Below, piece by piece: positions 9,711 to 19,483 of a stretch of DNA of 64,000 bases. Source of the DNA: Ascarosepion bandense (lineage: Eukaryota; Mollusca; Cephalopoda; Sepiida; Sepiidae); assembly GCA_037127315.1 (NCBI GenBank), contig JBBBDQ010000753.1:777501-841500 (forward strand), written 5' to 3'. The position numbers and the translations under genes are program-made. The notes below the pieces were generated by a model, which was not told where the DNA came from, did no database searches, and worked only from the letters and a program-made list of their open reading frames with translations. The first letter of the stretch is position 1. Each line of letters opens with the position of its first letter.

Positions 9711-10173
9711 CTGTGTTGGTTTCAACGCTTTCTTTTCTGCAGCCGATTTCTAATATTTAGCATCATTCCTCTTTCTTTGTCTTTTTACTTTTAACAACAC
9801 ATATTTGTTTAATTATTATTTTTATGGTCAGTCCATTCTTATTATTTAATATTCTTGTAATCTTACTCAGATCTCTTTTATGTGACATTCGTAAAACCAG
9901 TTATTTTTCTCTTGTTCTTATCTTGCCAATGTTTTTAATTTCTCTTTTGATTGTTCTTTGATCTGAGTTCAACTTTCTAAAAATGTCCAATGTTGTTTCA
10001 CCACCAAAGTAATTTCATCTTATCTTGTCCCTCGTTTGATGTTATATGTTTCTTAATGACAATCTTTATCTATCTGAACTTAAAAAAATTGAGTATCAAT
10101 AATTATGCTATTGTGTTTCTATATTGTGAGAAGATAAGGAATAAAACTGTCGTTGCATAATAAATAACACTCT
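9711..10173. other. AT-rich spacer, nothing recognised
   Basis: No reading frame of note, no terminal repeats and no simple repeat. The following SINE inserted at its right edge. Confidence 0.5.
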
Positions 10174-10184
10174 AATAGGTTACT

Positions 10185-10610
10185 TTCAGTCAGTCAGTGA
10201 AGTGCCATACATGATACACGCTTGGGCGATCATGTCTCGAAAGAGACATGACTGACTGGACAGAAGATTATCCCGCAGTAGGTTGCCATTGCTTTCTGCG
10301 GTAGACTGGTTGCCAGCCAAGGCTATAGAACCTAATCTGTCCTATTATGTGACTCATAACTAGAGGAGGAAGAGATGTATTATATTATTATGTAGTAATT
10401 AGTGGGGGATCGGTTTCCAATTGTTATGAAGTAATAAACTGATCCCCCACTGTCCTATTATTTAAATCATAACTAGAAGGAAGAGACGGATTAATACCTT
10501 TCCCAAGGGTATTTGCGCGTAAGTGAATACAATGGATTCAACTGGAATTCGAACCCGGCTCCCCGGTTTCTCGTTCCGAGCCGATATCCACTGTACCACA
10601 GCGCACATCC
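10185..10610 (-). mobile_element. tRNA-derived SINE with intact target duplication
   Basis: Flanked by aataggttact at 10174-10184 and 10611-10621, an 11-bp target site duplication. In minus orientation the tRNA-like head lies at the right (box B-like ggttcgaattcc in complement near 10545-10560; box A-like region near 10590). The body follows, with the conserved gcgatcatgtctcgaaagag segment. The 3' end is a (TCAG)n run. A small palindrome (10401-10451) is lodged inside, with a partial duplication of flanking SINE sequence (tcctattat, cataactag) on both sides. Confidence 0.85.
10401..10451. repeat. Small palindromic element, copy 1
   Basis: Starts agtgggggatc and ends gatcccccact, with about 11 bp of perfect inverted termini around an AT-rich centre that can pair further (gtttccaatt / aataaac). 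It sits within the SINE at 10185-10610. Same family as the copies near 27.2, 49.6, 53.8, 54.0 and 59.9 kb. Confidence 0.8.
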
Positions 10611-10735
10611 AATAGGTTACTGTAGATATCTATAATATAAACAGGTAAGTTGAAATTTACTTGATACATTTATCATATAAATATCACTTGAAAAAATGAG
10701 TAGGTGACTATATTTCTTTATTTTTTATAATCATA

Positions 10736-11307
10736 ATGCGACACAGAGATCCAAAGGCGAATTGGCATGGCAAAGGACGCGTTCCAGAAGCTGAGTAAAG
10801 TACTAAGACACAAGAAAATGTCCCTAGAAAAAAAAAAGAGAGTGCTGGATTGCTATGTGATGTCAGTTCTTCAATACGGCAGTGAATGCTGGAGAATATC
10901 ATCGGAGATGAGGAAAAAACTTGAAGCATCGAAAATGTGGTTCTACAGAAGGATGCTGCGGATATCGTGGACCGAGCATGCGAGCAACGATGAGGTGTTG
11001 GAAAGAATGGCAACGAAAATAAATCTAATAGTGAACCTCAGGAAGAGACAACTGAAGTTCCTGAGACATGCAATGAGGAAAGAGGGCTTAAAGAACTTGA
11101 TACTGACTGGCCAGATAGAAGATAAAAGCGACAGAGGAAGGCATCGGATAACATATTTGAAGGGCCTGATCAGGTGAATGACGGAACGGGGGTTGCGAGG
11201 TGTAAGAGGAGAAAATATACTAAGAGCCACAAGGGATAGGGATACGCGAAGAACCATGATCGCCACGTCCTGAAAAGACAAGGCACATAGAAGAAGAAGA
11301 AGAATCG
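10736..11307 (+). mobile_element. 5'-truncated RTE LINE copy
   Basis: Matches the last third of the RTE RT (MAKDAFQKLSKVLRH, VLDCYVMSVLQYGSECW, RISWTEHASNDEVLERM, GHAMRK-like block). It ends in an AAG-type tail near 11290-11307. An in-frame stop replaces the Trp codon after GLIR at 11177. Only the C-terminal part of the RT and the tail remain. Confidence 0.88.
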
Positions 11308-12590
11308 TGTCCCCCCAAGCAAGGCATTTTACTGCCACAGTTAAACCGGGGGTTACATAGAGGTAAGTTATGAGAAAGAGTAACAGGTTACACGGGTGTC
11401 AGAAAGAGGGTAGGAGAAGGATGAAAATACTGATGAGAGTACAGTGAATGAAGAAAAGAGCATGAAAGAGAAAGAAAGAGAGGGAGAGAGAGAGAGAGAG
11501 AGCGGGGGTGCAAGTTAGTGAGACAGGAGATGACTATTGACTTTATATTTGAATTCTTGAAGACTGTAGCTGTCGGGAAAGCAAGTAAACAGAAAGGAAT
11601 TCCACAGGCGGGAAGTGCGAGAGAAGAAGCTGATGGAGTAGAATATGCGTTTACAATTTATTGGTTTCACAGGAAATGGGTGGGACCTAGTTGCTAATCT
11701 TGTGGCTCAAGCAAATTCATGTATGGTGGGTTACCAGTGAGCTAAGTCCATCTGAGCAGAAGCCATGAAAGTATTTGTAGAAGAGATACAGGGAAGCTAC
11801 ATTCCGCCGGTGAGAAAGTGACTGTATCCGAGCTGCCAAGTAGGGATCGATCTCATTACAGATTCTCCGTTCGATTTTGTCAAGGACCCCTAGGTGGATA
11901 GCAGGAGCACCCGACCAGATATGGCAGCAGTATTCAATGCACGGGCGGATGATAAGTCGGGATTGATCACATTACAGATACTTCGTTGGATTTTGTCAAG
12001 GAACCCGAGGTGGATAGTAGGAGCACCAGACCAGATATGGCAGCAGTATTCAATGCACGGGCTTATGATAAGTCGGGATCGATCATATTACAGATTCTCC
12101 GTTGGATTTTGTCAATGACTCCTAGGTAGATAGCAGGAGCACCCAACTAGATAATGACAGCAGTATTCAATGCACGGGCAGAGGGTAGATTTGTATATGT
12201 GCAGGATTGTTTCAGACGGGAATAACTTTCTGGCCCTGCACAGAGAACCGACCTTCTTAGAAGCGGATTTAGCTATAGACTATATATAGTCATTCCACTT
12301 GAGGTCTGTTGTGAGAGTTAACCCGAGGAGAGGCAGTTTTTTACTTTCAGTGAGACTAGACTGATCCATGATAATGGGGGGGGGTAAGACCGATTGTCTG
12401 TGGTGGTTAATAGATAATAGCTTCGTTTTGGAAGCAATGAAATTCACGAGTTATTTTTCCGCATAGTCCACCACGGATTGGAGGTCCTTTTCGAGCTCGG
12501 CAGCGAGGTTTGCTTTTCAGCTTCGGCAGTCTTTGGATTAAGGCGTAGCATAAAGCATAGTATCGTCAGCCAAGCGAACTGTTTACATTA
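11308..12590 (-). mobile_element. CR1/jockey-like LINE fragment, minus strand
   Basis: Similar along its length to the better-preserved copy at 23.7-24.6 kb. Shared plus-strand words include ggaattccacaggcgggaag, gcacccgaccagatatggca and gtgggacctagttgctaat. Near 12550-12585 the minus strand reads VRLADDTMLYA, an RT motif C (ADD). The copy reaches further into the RT than the 24-kb one. Full of stops; the middle carries a triplicated segment. It begins directly at the tail of the preceding RTE copy. Confidence 0.8.
11843..12185. repeat. Triplicated ~116-bp segment inside the LINE fragment
   Basis: Three successive copies, each starting near ggga.tgatc (about 11846, 11956 and 12072) and containing ttttgtcaa, gatagcaggagcaccc-like and gcagtattcaatgcacgggc. 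The same segment is single in the copy at 24.2 kb. The expansion is therefore local to this copy. Confidence 0.8.
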
Positions 12591-12712
12591 TTTACTCTGT
12601 TTGGATTGCTGTTCTCATCTTTACTGTCCTTAAGAACACATGGCTGAGTGGATAAAAGTGTTGGTTAGATAAAGTGACTTGACACAAAGAATTGTGACTT
12701 TGTAGTGAATGA

Positions 12713-12926
12713 GAAATTAAGAATTAAAATCAAACTTCTTCACTTTTACAAAAATTCATAATGATGTGTAAAATCATGTTTTTCCCTCCAAATAGAAAAA
12801 GGATTGACCATGTGCTTAAAGAAAAAATCGAAACCAAATTTTGCAAGTAGGTTTTAAATTAATTTTTGACCAATGTGAGCGATTTGCAAGACCAAAAAGG
12901 AGTTCGTGAGTAAGTGCGAAAAATCT
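12713..12926. repeat. Dispersed repeat X, copy 1 (unknown class)
   Basis: About 75-80 percent alike by eye to 63016-63215. Both contain cttcacttttacaaaaattc, aaatagaaaaaggattg, ccat.tgcttaaagaaaa, cgaaacca and gacttgcaagaccaaaa-type words. No coding potential and no terminal structure recognised. Confidence 0.7.
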
Positions 12927-13124
12927 AGATGACAATAAAAGTACTTCATCAGCATCAGTTAGTCAGACAGTCAGGGATGGAAGCAGCAAAGACAAGATAA
13001 AATGTAACGAGAGAAGCTTCAAGCTGACCCGGACATTCGTCCTCTTCCTCTTTCCTTCTGCTGATTTCCTTTACTTCTTCTTCTCCATCAAAAGACATTC
13101 CTACCAAACAAGCACATACATACG

Positions 13125-13386
13125 TACGTACGCATATACTCTTTCAACAATTACTACTACAAACATTTTCTTCAAATCTTGATACCCATAACTTTCTCAT
13201 TGAACACGAACTTTACCCTTAACTTCATAATAATGTTTCTAATTGCACATTAATTCTACGACTGGTGTTATTCTTTCCTTTTAATAAATTTCCATTTTTA
13301 AATGAAAAATGTATAATATTTTCTTACACTTTCCAGCCTGCTACCAATCAACCTTCTGATGATGAAAACGCCCTGATATTGACCAA
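13125..13386. repeat. Dispersed repeat Y, copy 1 (unknown class)
   Basis: Collinear with 57578-57810: ttactactac.aacattttct, cttgatacc, ttgaacattaat-like, tttcttttaataaa, ccaacctgc.accaatcaacc-like and ttctga.gatgaaaa. Continues for a few hundred bases 250 bp after repeat X, so X and Y may be parts of one element. Not assigned to any family. Confidence 0.65.
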
Positions 13387-14084
13387 TGCTAATGGCTCAT
13401 TTTCTTGTATTTCTTGCTTGTGGAATTTGCGGTGATACATACCGAGCAAAGCGAGGGACCGGATGTTTGCACTCTCACGACTAAAAAGCAAATGACCAAA
13501 ACTCGTCGGTGCGCACCCCGGCTCCGCGCAGATGTTTCGGTTGAAAGCTAAAAATTAAATATTAAATTCCATTTTGCGAGCCTACGCGAATTTTATTTAT
13601 CGACTAATGGGAAGCACAGAATCAAATACAGATGTGAATTCCCAAATGATCTTCTGCGAACCAAAATACGAAAAAAAAAGCATCGCCAGAGAGACACAGA
13701 CAGACAGACACACACAGACTCGAGAGAGACGAGTGTAATTAGTATCTCCCTTGACCGACGTCAAGCTACTTACTATGTTCGCCTTCCTTTCCTCTCTTTT
13801 CTTCTTCACTGTCTCTAAACTACTTACCGACCAAAGGAGCGGATACATCAAATACATTACTAATTTACAACGCACCCTTAATACTAAGCATTAATTCTCT
13901 TTTCAGCATTTTATTGTCATTATTAACGTCCGTTGGACCCATATTTAAAGGATTATTTTAATTGTAAAAACCTTAATTGATATGTGTATATATAAAATGT
14001 TATTTCTAAACTCAATTTGCTTTTCTTGATTTATAATCTTTTTATGACTTATAGTGGGCTCTCTACCACGAGGCCAAATTCCTT
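13387..14084. other. Spacer with short low-complexity tracts
   Basis: Holds an interrupted gaga/caga/cacaca tract near 13680-13735 and otherwise mixed sequence. A 92-codon minus-strand frame at 13597-13875 has no recognisable domain and runs through the low-complexity tract. I regard it as chance. Confidence 0.4.
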
Positions 14085-14225
14085 TAATCTGCAACAGCAT
14101 ACAACTACCTTTCACGAGAACGCCTCCCCACTATAAATTCTCTCCGGGCTCCATTCTTTCCAGCCAGCTTTAATGTGCAAAAATTTAAATTCAATGTCAA
14201 TCGCTATCCACTGATTACGCTTTTC
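14085..14225 (+). mobile_element. CR1/jockey-like LINE C-terminal relic
   Basis: One frame reads FFPASFNVQKFKFNVNRYPL, matching the end of the jockey-like protein (FPDSYNLQVFKCRVNRHL in the 24-kb copy). Only this terminal stretch survives. Confidence 0.55.
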
Positions 14226-14648
14226 TTTTCCCGATAATTATTAATGTTTCCTAATTATTCCATCCCTGTAACCCGTTGTGTCTTAGTGACTGCTTTGCAT
14301 GAAGTGATACCGATTAGAAAAATAAGAAGAAAAAAATATAAAAGCTATATAAATACAAATTTCATTGAAGACTGTTAACAAGGGAATGCCATTGTGCTTT
14401 TATTAAATTGTCCTTACATTCGTACAAATGATTTTTTTTCGGGACATAAAGTGCGTAAAAAAATATACAAATTAACATTGATAGACATTATCACGTATAT
14501 TATTTTGTTTAACTGAATATGTAGATTATATATATATATAAAACATGCTTACATTTGTTGACATTACGATACATTTCAGAGCAGAGATGCTTATTACTAT
14601 GAATTCGAAAATTGTTATAAGCTTAATTTAACTTCGTTTAGACTGGTC

Positions 14649-14742
14649 ATCATTCTTGGTCGAGAGGTCTAAGACGCGCCAAATCACATGGTGGCGTCCC
14701 CTATGTGGATAGGGGTCGCAGGTTCGAATCCTACCGAATGAC
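14649..14742 (+). tRNA. Class II tRNA-like sequence (Leu/Ser type), possibly a pseudogene
   Basis: The acceptor halves atcattc and gaatgac pair at 6 of 7 positions. The D-arm region, tggtcgagaggtctaagacg, looks like tRNA-Leu box A. A long variable arm pairs cccctat with ataggg(g). The T-arm ggttcgaatcc is a good box B, with one mismatch in the stem. The anticodon stem is irregular (gcca/tggc with an oversized loop), so the anticodon cannot be assigned. It may be a decayed tRNA gene or the head of a SINE. Confidence 0.5.
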
Positions 14743-14926
14743 ACGCATTTTCGTAATAGAAATTTAATCGTAAATAATCAGGCCAGTAGATATAAATATA
14801 TAATACTGTTAAATTAAAAACAGAATATCTACTTAAATACGAGTATCGATAAAAAATAATGTTCAAACATTCATTTTATATTGTCGGTTGTTTATAAGCA
14901 GTTTCTTTAATCTTCGTTAATTTCCG

Positions 14927-14927
<1 letters not shown>

Positions 14928-14976
<49 letters not shown>

Positions 14977-14989
14977 TTGTGTGTGTATA
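14928..14989. repeat. (TA)n then (GT)n microsatellite
   Basis: About 18 TA units passing into interrupted GT units. Confidence 0.9.
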
Positions 14990-15170
14990 CGTGTATATAC
15001 ACAGAAATATATGAATATTAATAAGGTGTGAATAGAACAGTGCCCAATGCTGTATGGCAGATCAAAAATATATATTAATAAATATAATTATACTACATCT
15101 GATATGATAAGCATCCGATGATTGCAGAAAATTGCGTGTTACTCGGATTCGGGCATAAAATGTAGGATAA

Positions 15171-15171
15171 T

Positions 15172-15213
<42 letters not shown>
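15171..15213. repeat. (CA)n(TA)n microsatellite
   Basis: Compound dinucleotide repeat that directly adjoins the left arm of the palindrome at 15214. Confidence 0.9.
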
Positions 15214-15214
<1 letters not shown>

Positions 15215-15365
15215 AAATTAAGGCAGACACGTTATTTCATGGTAAATCGGAAATTTGGGCCTATTTCAGGCGAACCATCGTCAGCTTCCGGAAGCTGACG
15301 ATGGTTCGCCTGAAATAGGCCTATATCTCTGATTTACCATGAAATAACGTGTCTGCCTTAATTTT
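15214..15365. repeat. 152-bp near-perfect palindrome
   Basis: Two 76-bp arms meet at 15289/15290 with no spacer (cttcc|ggaag). They differ at only about five positions, in one cluster near the middle of the arms. Outer ends: aaaattaaggcagacac and gtgtctgccttaatttt. Each arm, read outward from the centre, contains ctgacga, then ggttcgcc, then gaaa. The palindrome lies about 200 bp beyond the end of PLE B and is bordered by simple repeats on its left and, 120 bp away, on its right. Confidence 0.95.
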
Positions 15366-15483
15366 TCTTATATTTTCTCTATATGTATTTATATACATAT
15401 ATATTTAGATCTCTCTGAGAGAGCTATCCTACCATTGTATGTACAGGATACTCCTTTGGATTCTTATATACCCACACTGCATG

Positions 15484-15485
<2 letters not shown>

Positions 15486-15537
<52 letters not shown>
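15486..15537. repeat. (TA)n microsatellite
   Basis: About 26 TA units, next to the 3' end of PLE B. Confidence 0.9.
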
Positions 15538-15539
<2 letters not shown>

Positions 15540-15540
15540 T

Positions 15541-15606
15541 AGAGAAAATCAGCCTGTTACACTACCATGATTTCGATCTTTTCGATTTCGTCAGGCGATT
15601 TGTTTT
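15541..15606 (-). ncRNA. Hammerhead-like motif at the PLE B 3' end (tentative)
   Basis: On the minus strand cctgacga is followed by atc-gaaaa-gat and then cgaaatc. This has the CUGANGA, stem-loop II, GAAA order of a hammerhead core. Before it lies aaatcgc. Downstream lies gctgatttt, which pairs with it if one base is bulged, as helix I would. The base before that strand is G, so a proper NUH cleavage site is not visible. If real, it is degenerate. Hammerhead ribozymes are known from Penelope-like elements. Confidence 0.3.
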
Positions 15607-18420
15607 GACTGATGGCTTAAAGGTTAACGCTTTTATAAGTTAATACCCGGAAGTTTAAAATAAGAGAGTGATTGTTTGGGAATCCTTTCAACGAGGCTTA
15701 CATGAGCCTATAAAGCATTTTCTAATGTGTCTACATCTAGACATTATTTCAGGTATTTAATTTAGTAGTTTTTGTCGTTCTGGAAATAATACTATAGCTA
15801 ACTTTTCTTCTTGACAGAATCTGTAGATATCACCAATATTTAAAAAAAGCCTAACGCTGCAAAGGTTAGGCTTTTAAAAAAATATTTTCTAAGTCTCGTG
15901 TGTATTTCCGCCCTTTTTTTTTATTTAATTTCCATCCATAGCTAGTTTCGTGCTGTTTTATTCTTTTCTAGTTTGAATGTGGATTTGTGATCATTCCGTC
16001 ATGTTTTAAAACTACCTTCAGTACATACTAAGTATATTTTATTTTTTACTTCAGCTCTGTAGATGATTCCTTTGGTTTTGCAACTCCTTCAAGCGGACAT
16101 TTCTTTTTATCTCTGCAGTTACACATTTCATGAACCATATTCTGCTGATCTTTATTTTTTTTTTTGTAAATTATTGTTATTTTGCCTCTTTATGTGATTT
16201 TAAAAATTAGAAGTAGAGTAATAACTTAATTTAATCGGATTTCTATTAAATATGTCGTGAACCTCGGAGCTTTTGGGAAAGTATTTGTTAAGTAGTTCGA
16301 AAACTATTTTCCCTGTTTTGGATTTCTAAATACAAAGGCGGATTAAACCAAATAATATTACGTTTTCTCCTCTTATGTTTTTATTTGTCTTGTGTTTATA
16401 CTCTAATTTGCTTGTACGTCCGTTTTCTTGTAAAGATTTTTCATTATTTTTTATCCTCTCGTCAAAGATTGTTTTATAAGAGGAATTTTCAAAGAGTCTA
16501 TATTCTATTCAATATCTAAATGTTAAATTGAATTTTAAAAAATAAAAATAACTTTCTTTCTTTAATCTTTCATTTTATCGGCCGTTTTTAAACGACCGAC
16601 ACATTTGTAATCAAAAAGTTAATTCTCGGTTTTAAAAATTTTGCAAAACTAAAATGTACATTTGTGATAGATTATTTTTGGAAAATTAACAAAATTCACA
16701 AGTATTACTCATTTATAGCATGAAATTTAGAACAACACTATTTCTTAATCACAAAATTGAACTTTTTGACCTCTCCGCCGTATATCAAATGTGTTGACAG
16801 GCTGTCAGATAAGTAATGATAAGCATGGCGATCACAAGTGACATAGTTGTACAAATTTTTCCGAGTAAAGGTAGGAAAATCTGAATAACATTACCTTTTA
16901 ATTTACACATAAATTTACTATACAAAAAGAAAACTTCAAATACACACAAAAAAGTAATTAAAAATTATTTTAAATATAGGGAGACAGAATGATTTGTATT
17001 AAACTTCTTAATTTTCGATTACTAAATATAATCTTCGCTTAATAAGTTTTTAAACTAACCCCAGCAAATCTTTGAAGTATTTTAAAAATATTTGTGAAAC
17101 TATAAATTATTATAATAATAAAAACGAAAACAATTCTTTTAAAATGTTATTATTAATCGAAAAAATTTTCTTTTCACTATTATGTCCTTAATTTTTATTG
17201 TTTATTCAAGCGATTAAAGCTTATCAAATTAAATGATGTCATAGTTATATTGCAGTTTTTATTTTACTATTGGGAGCAGATTTTCGGAAAGAGACACAAA
17301 TTAAAAAAAAAAGATGATTTACATCCACAATGAGTCCTGCGATGAACTAATAAAATCATTTATAGCAACAACATATAATTTCTTAAAATTTCAGGAAATT
17401 ACGTGAAGGGGAGTAACAGATGTACAAAATATTTTTACTAAGATTTTTTTTAAAATCAATACTTCAAAAAATAATTTTATTCATTTGTGAATAAGTCCTG
17501 GAAGTTTCATTAAAATCCGACAATTATTTGATTTTTGCTAGAATTTTCAAATTAATGTGTTTGTCACCGGAAAAATACTGAGTTCTGTAATATTACGTTT
17601 TTCATGGTAACAATTTTCTCGTAACAATTTGGTTACCCGCTAAATAAAACCAAACCAAGAATTTTTTACCAAATTTTGAAAGTGTTAGAAGGGATTAAAA
17701 ACATAAAAAAATAGTAAAAAAATACTTTGATCTTTCCTTTTAATAATAATATAAACACTTTGATGGAAAAAGTTCGTTTTTATTAAGTTTGTGCTCTTTC
17801 TTTACTACGCTGTTTTTATCGATTTAGTGGAGTTATCTATTCGATACCAATATGGATGTGTCGGATTATATTGGTAGGGTGGTTTGATCTGGTGTTTAAA
17901 TATCTTAATTTTGTGTTTATTTTCATGTATCGGGATACGGTGCCGGTTTTTAAACTGAGCTTCACGTCATAATATTGAAAAAAGTTTTATACATTTCGAC
18001 CTCTATATCAAATTTGGGACTTTTGAAGAGTTTATAAAGTATTTTTTTTACTTTGCTTTTGTTGTACAATTATACAATCAGTCTGTCATCTCTATATATT
18101 CCGTGGTTGTCTATGTAGACTATTTTGTTTGTGGAAGATAAATCGACCCATTAGCTCAGAAGCCTCGGCTCCGTCGAATGAACCTTGTGGTACGTCAACT
18201 GCACCCTTTTTAGATTCCTTTATTCATACTTCGCCATTGTGGAATGGCACGGATTTGCAGCAATGTAAAATTATTTTTATGTGCTCTGATGAGATGCTTA
18301 TAAATTCCTAAGCAAACTCTTTAAGTAATCCCGTTTAAGAAATTAACGGGTAGAAGTTTTTAATGTGTTACGAGGATGCATTTATATATATATATAAAAT
18401 AATATTAATAATGTCTAAAA
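15560..18420 (-). mobile_element. Penelope-like retroelement, strongly decayed (PLE B)
   Basis: In minus-strand order from 18420: an FYPLIS-like block, an HCCKSVPFHNGEV-like block, PQGSFDGAEASELMG and IYRDDRLIV (catalytic YRDD kept, G changed). Then SLKTGTVSRYMKINTKLRYL and TRSNHPTNIIRHIHIGIE. After about 1.25 kb of unrelated AT-rich sequence come NIIWFNPP, CNCRDKKKCPLEG (linker Cys cluster), LVCTEGSFKT and RNDHKSTFKLEKNK (GIY-YIG region), then EEKLAIVLFPERQKLLN and EIMSRCRHIRK (C-terminus). Numerous stops and frameshifts. Full domain order identifies an EN-positive PLE distinct from PLE A. Confidence 0.82.
16521..17780. other. Probable insertion within PLE B, unidentified
   Basis: Very AT-rich sequence separating the SNHP block from the linker of PLE B, where PLE A has only about 150 bp. 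It has a short inverted repeat (cggccgttt / aaacgaccg near 16580-16600). No frames or termini recognised. It could be another decayed transposon. Confidence 0.5.
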
Positions 18421-19401
18421 GTTATAGTATGGGATTCAGTTGAGTTTTACATGTTATTACAAAAAAGTTTTAATTCATGAAATCGTTGTTAAATAGAGAA
18501 TTTAGGAATAGAACATCTTGGAAGATTGTAGAATATTCGAGTAAAATCGAGAGAACCCGAAAAGATTCTAGAAATATGCAAATTAAGTGTTAGTCTCTAT
18601 AAAAATACGTTTTGGGATAGGAGTATTTAGTTGTTAAAGATTTGCTGACATTATCAACTCCGGCTTTGATTCAAGGACGTATATTTGTCGAAAGAATCTC
18701 TAAGAAAAGTTGCCGACCAACTAAAACCTGAAAGAGAATCTCATGGAACTAAAAGAGTAAATAGATATTCTTGACTTTTTCATTGACCATACTGGAAATT
18801 GTTCTTTATATACACATTCAAGGATTTCCAAAAAGTATAGCACTTAAGCTACTTTGAAGTTTACTGGGTAAGGATACTGACACGTCCTTCCCCTTCGTAA
18901 CACTTCGGCTGCCAGTATTGAACTCTACGTTTCTGTTTTGAATGCAAAATTGTAAATTTTGTATATATATCATTTTGTGTTTATCGTAAATTAAATATTT
19001 GTATGTGATTTAGCTCTGAGTTTTGGTAAAGCATTTTTTTCTTTTGTTACACTTAACACGTAACACATGTCATATTTTACGAATATTTCTTTGTCTTTGT
19101 TTTTAATTTTCTTGAACTAAGAAATACATTCACTTGTGCCTTACCATTGTTTATTTTGTGTAGCAATCCTTGTGTCTGGTGGGTACCGAATTATCTCTCA
19201 ATTGCGGTTCTGTGCTCGGAGACGGAGTGCGGCTCAGTTGTAGCTCCGTCCGCGAGGACAGGGTTGCGTCTGAGAAAAATTACACTGACAGATGCCTGGT
19301 CCCGGGGAATAGTGTCCTGCGGCCGCACTACCCCATTGCAGCAGATGGGTGGACCAGGTGATTTTGTGTAATAGGGTTAGCATGTATTCATGCCTGTTGT
19401 G
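18421..19401. other. AT-rich spacer, nothing recognised
   Basis: No reading frame over 75 codons. Two overlapping short frames at 19147-19371 show no homology I know. No terminal repeats seen. Confidence 0.4.

Positions 19402-19483
<82 letters not shown>
19402..19483. repeat. (CA)n(TA)n microsatellite
   Basis: About 33 CA units followed by TA units, ending at the Helitron-like 3' end. Confidence 0.95.

Noticed and set aside
13597..13875. 92-codon minus-strand frame with a CVCLSVCVSL stretch
   Set aside because: The Cys/Val/Leu/Ser stretch comes from a gaga/caca low-complexity tract; no support for a gene.
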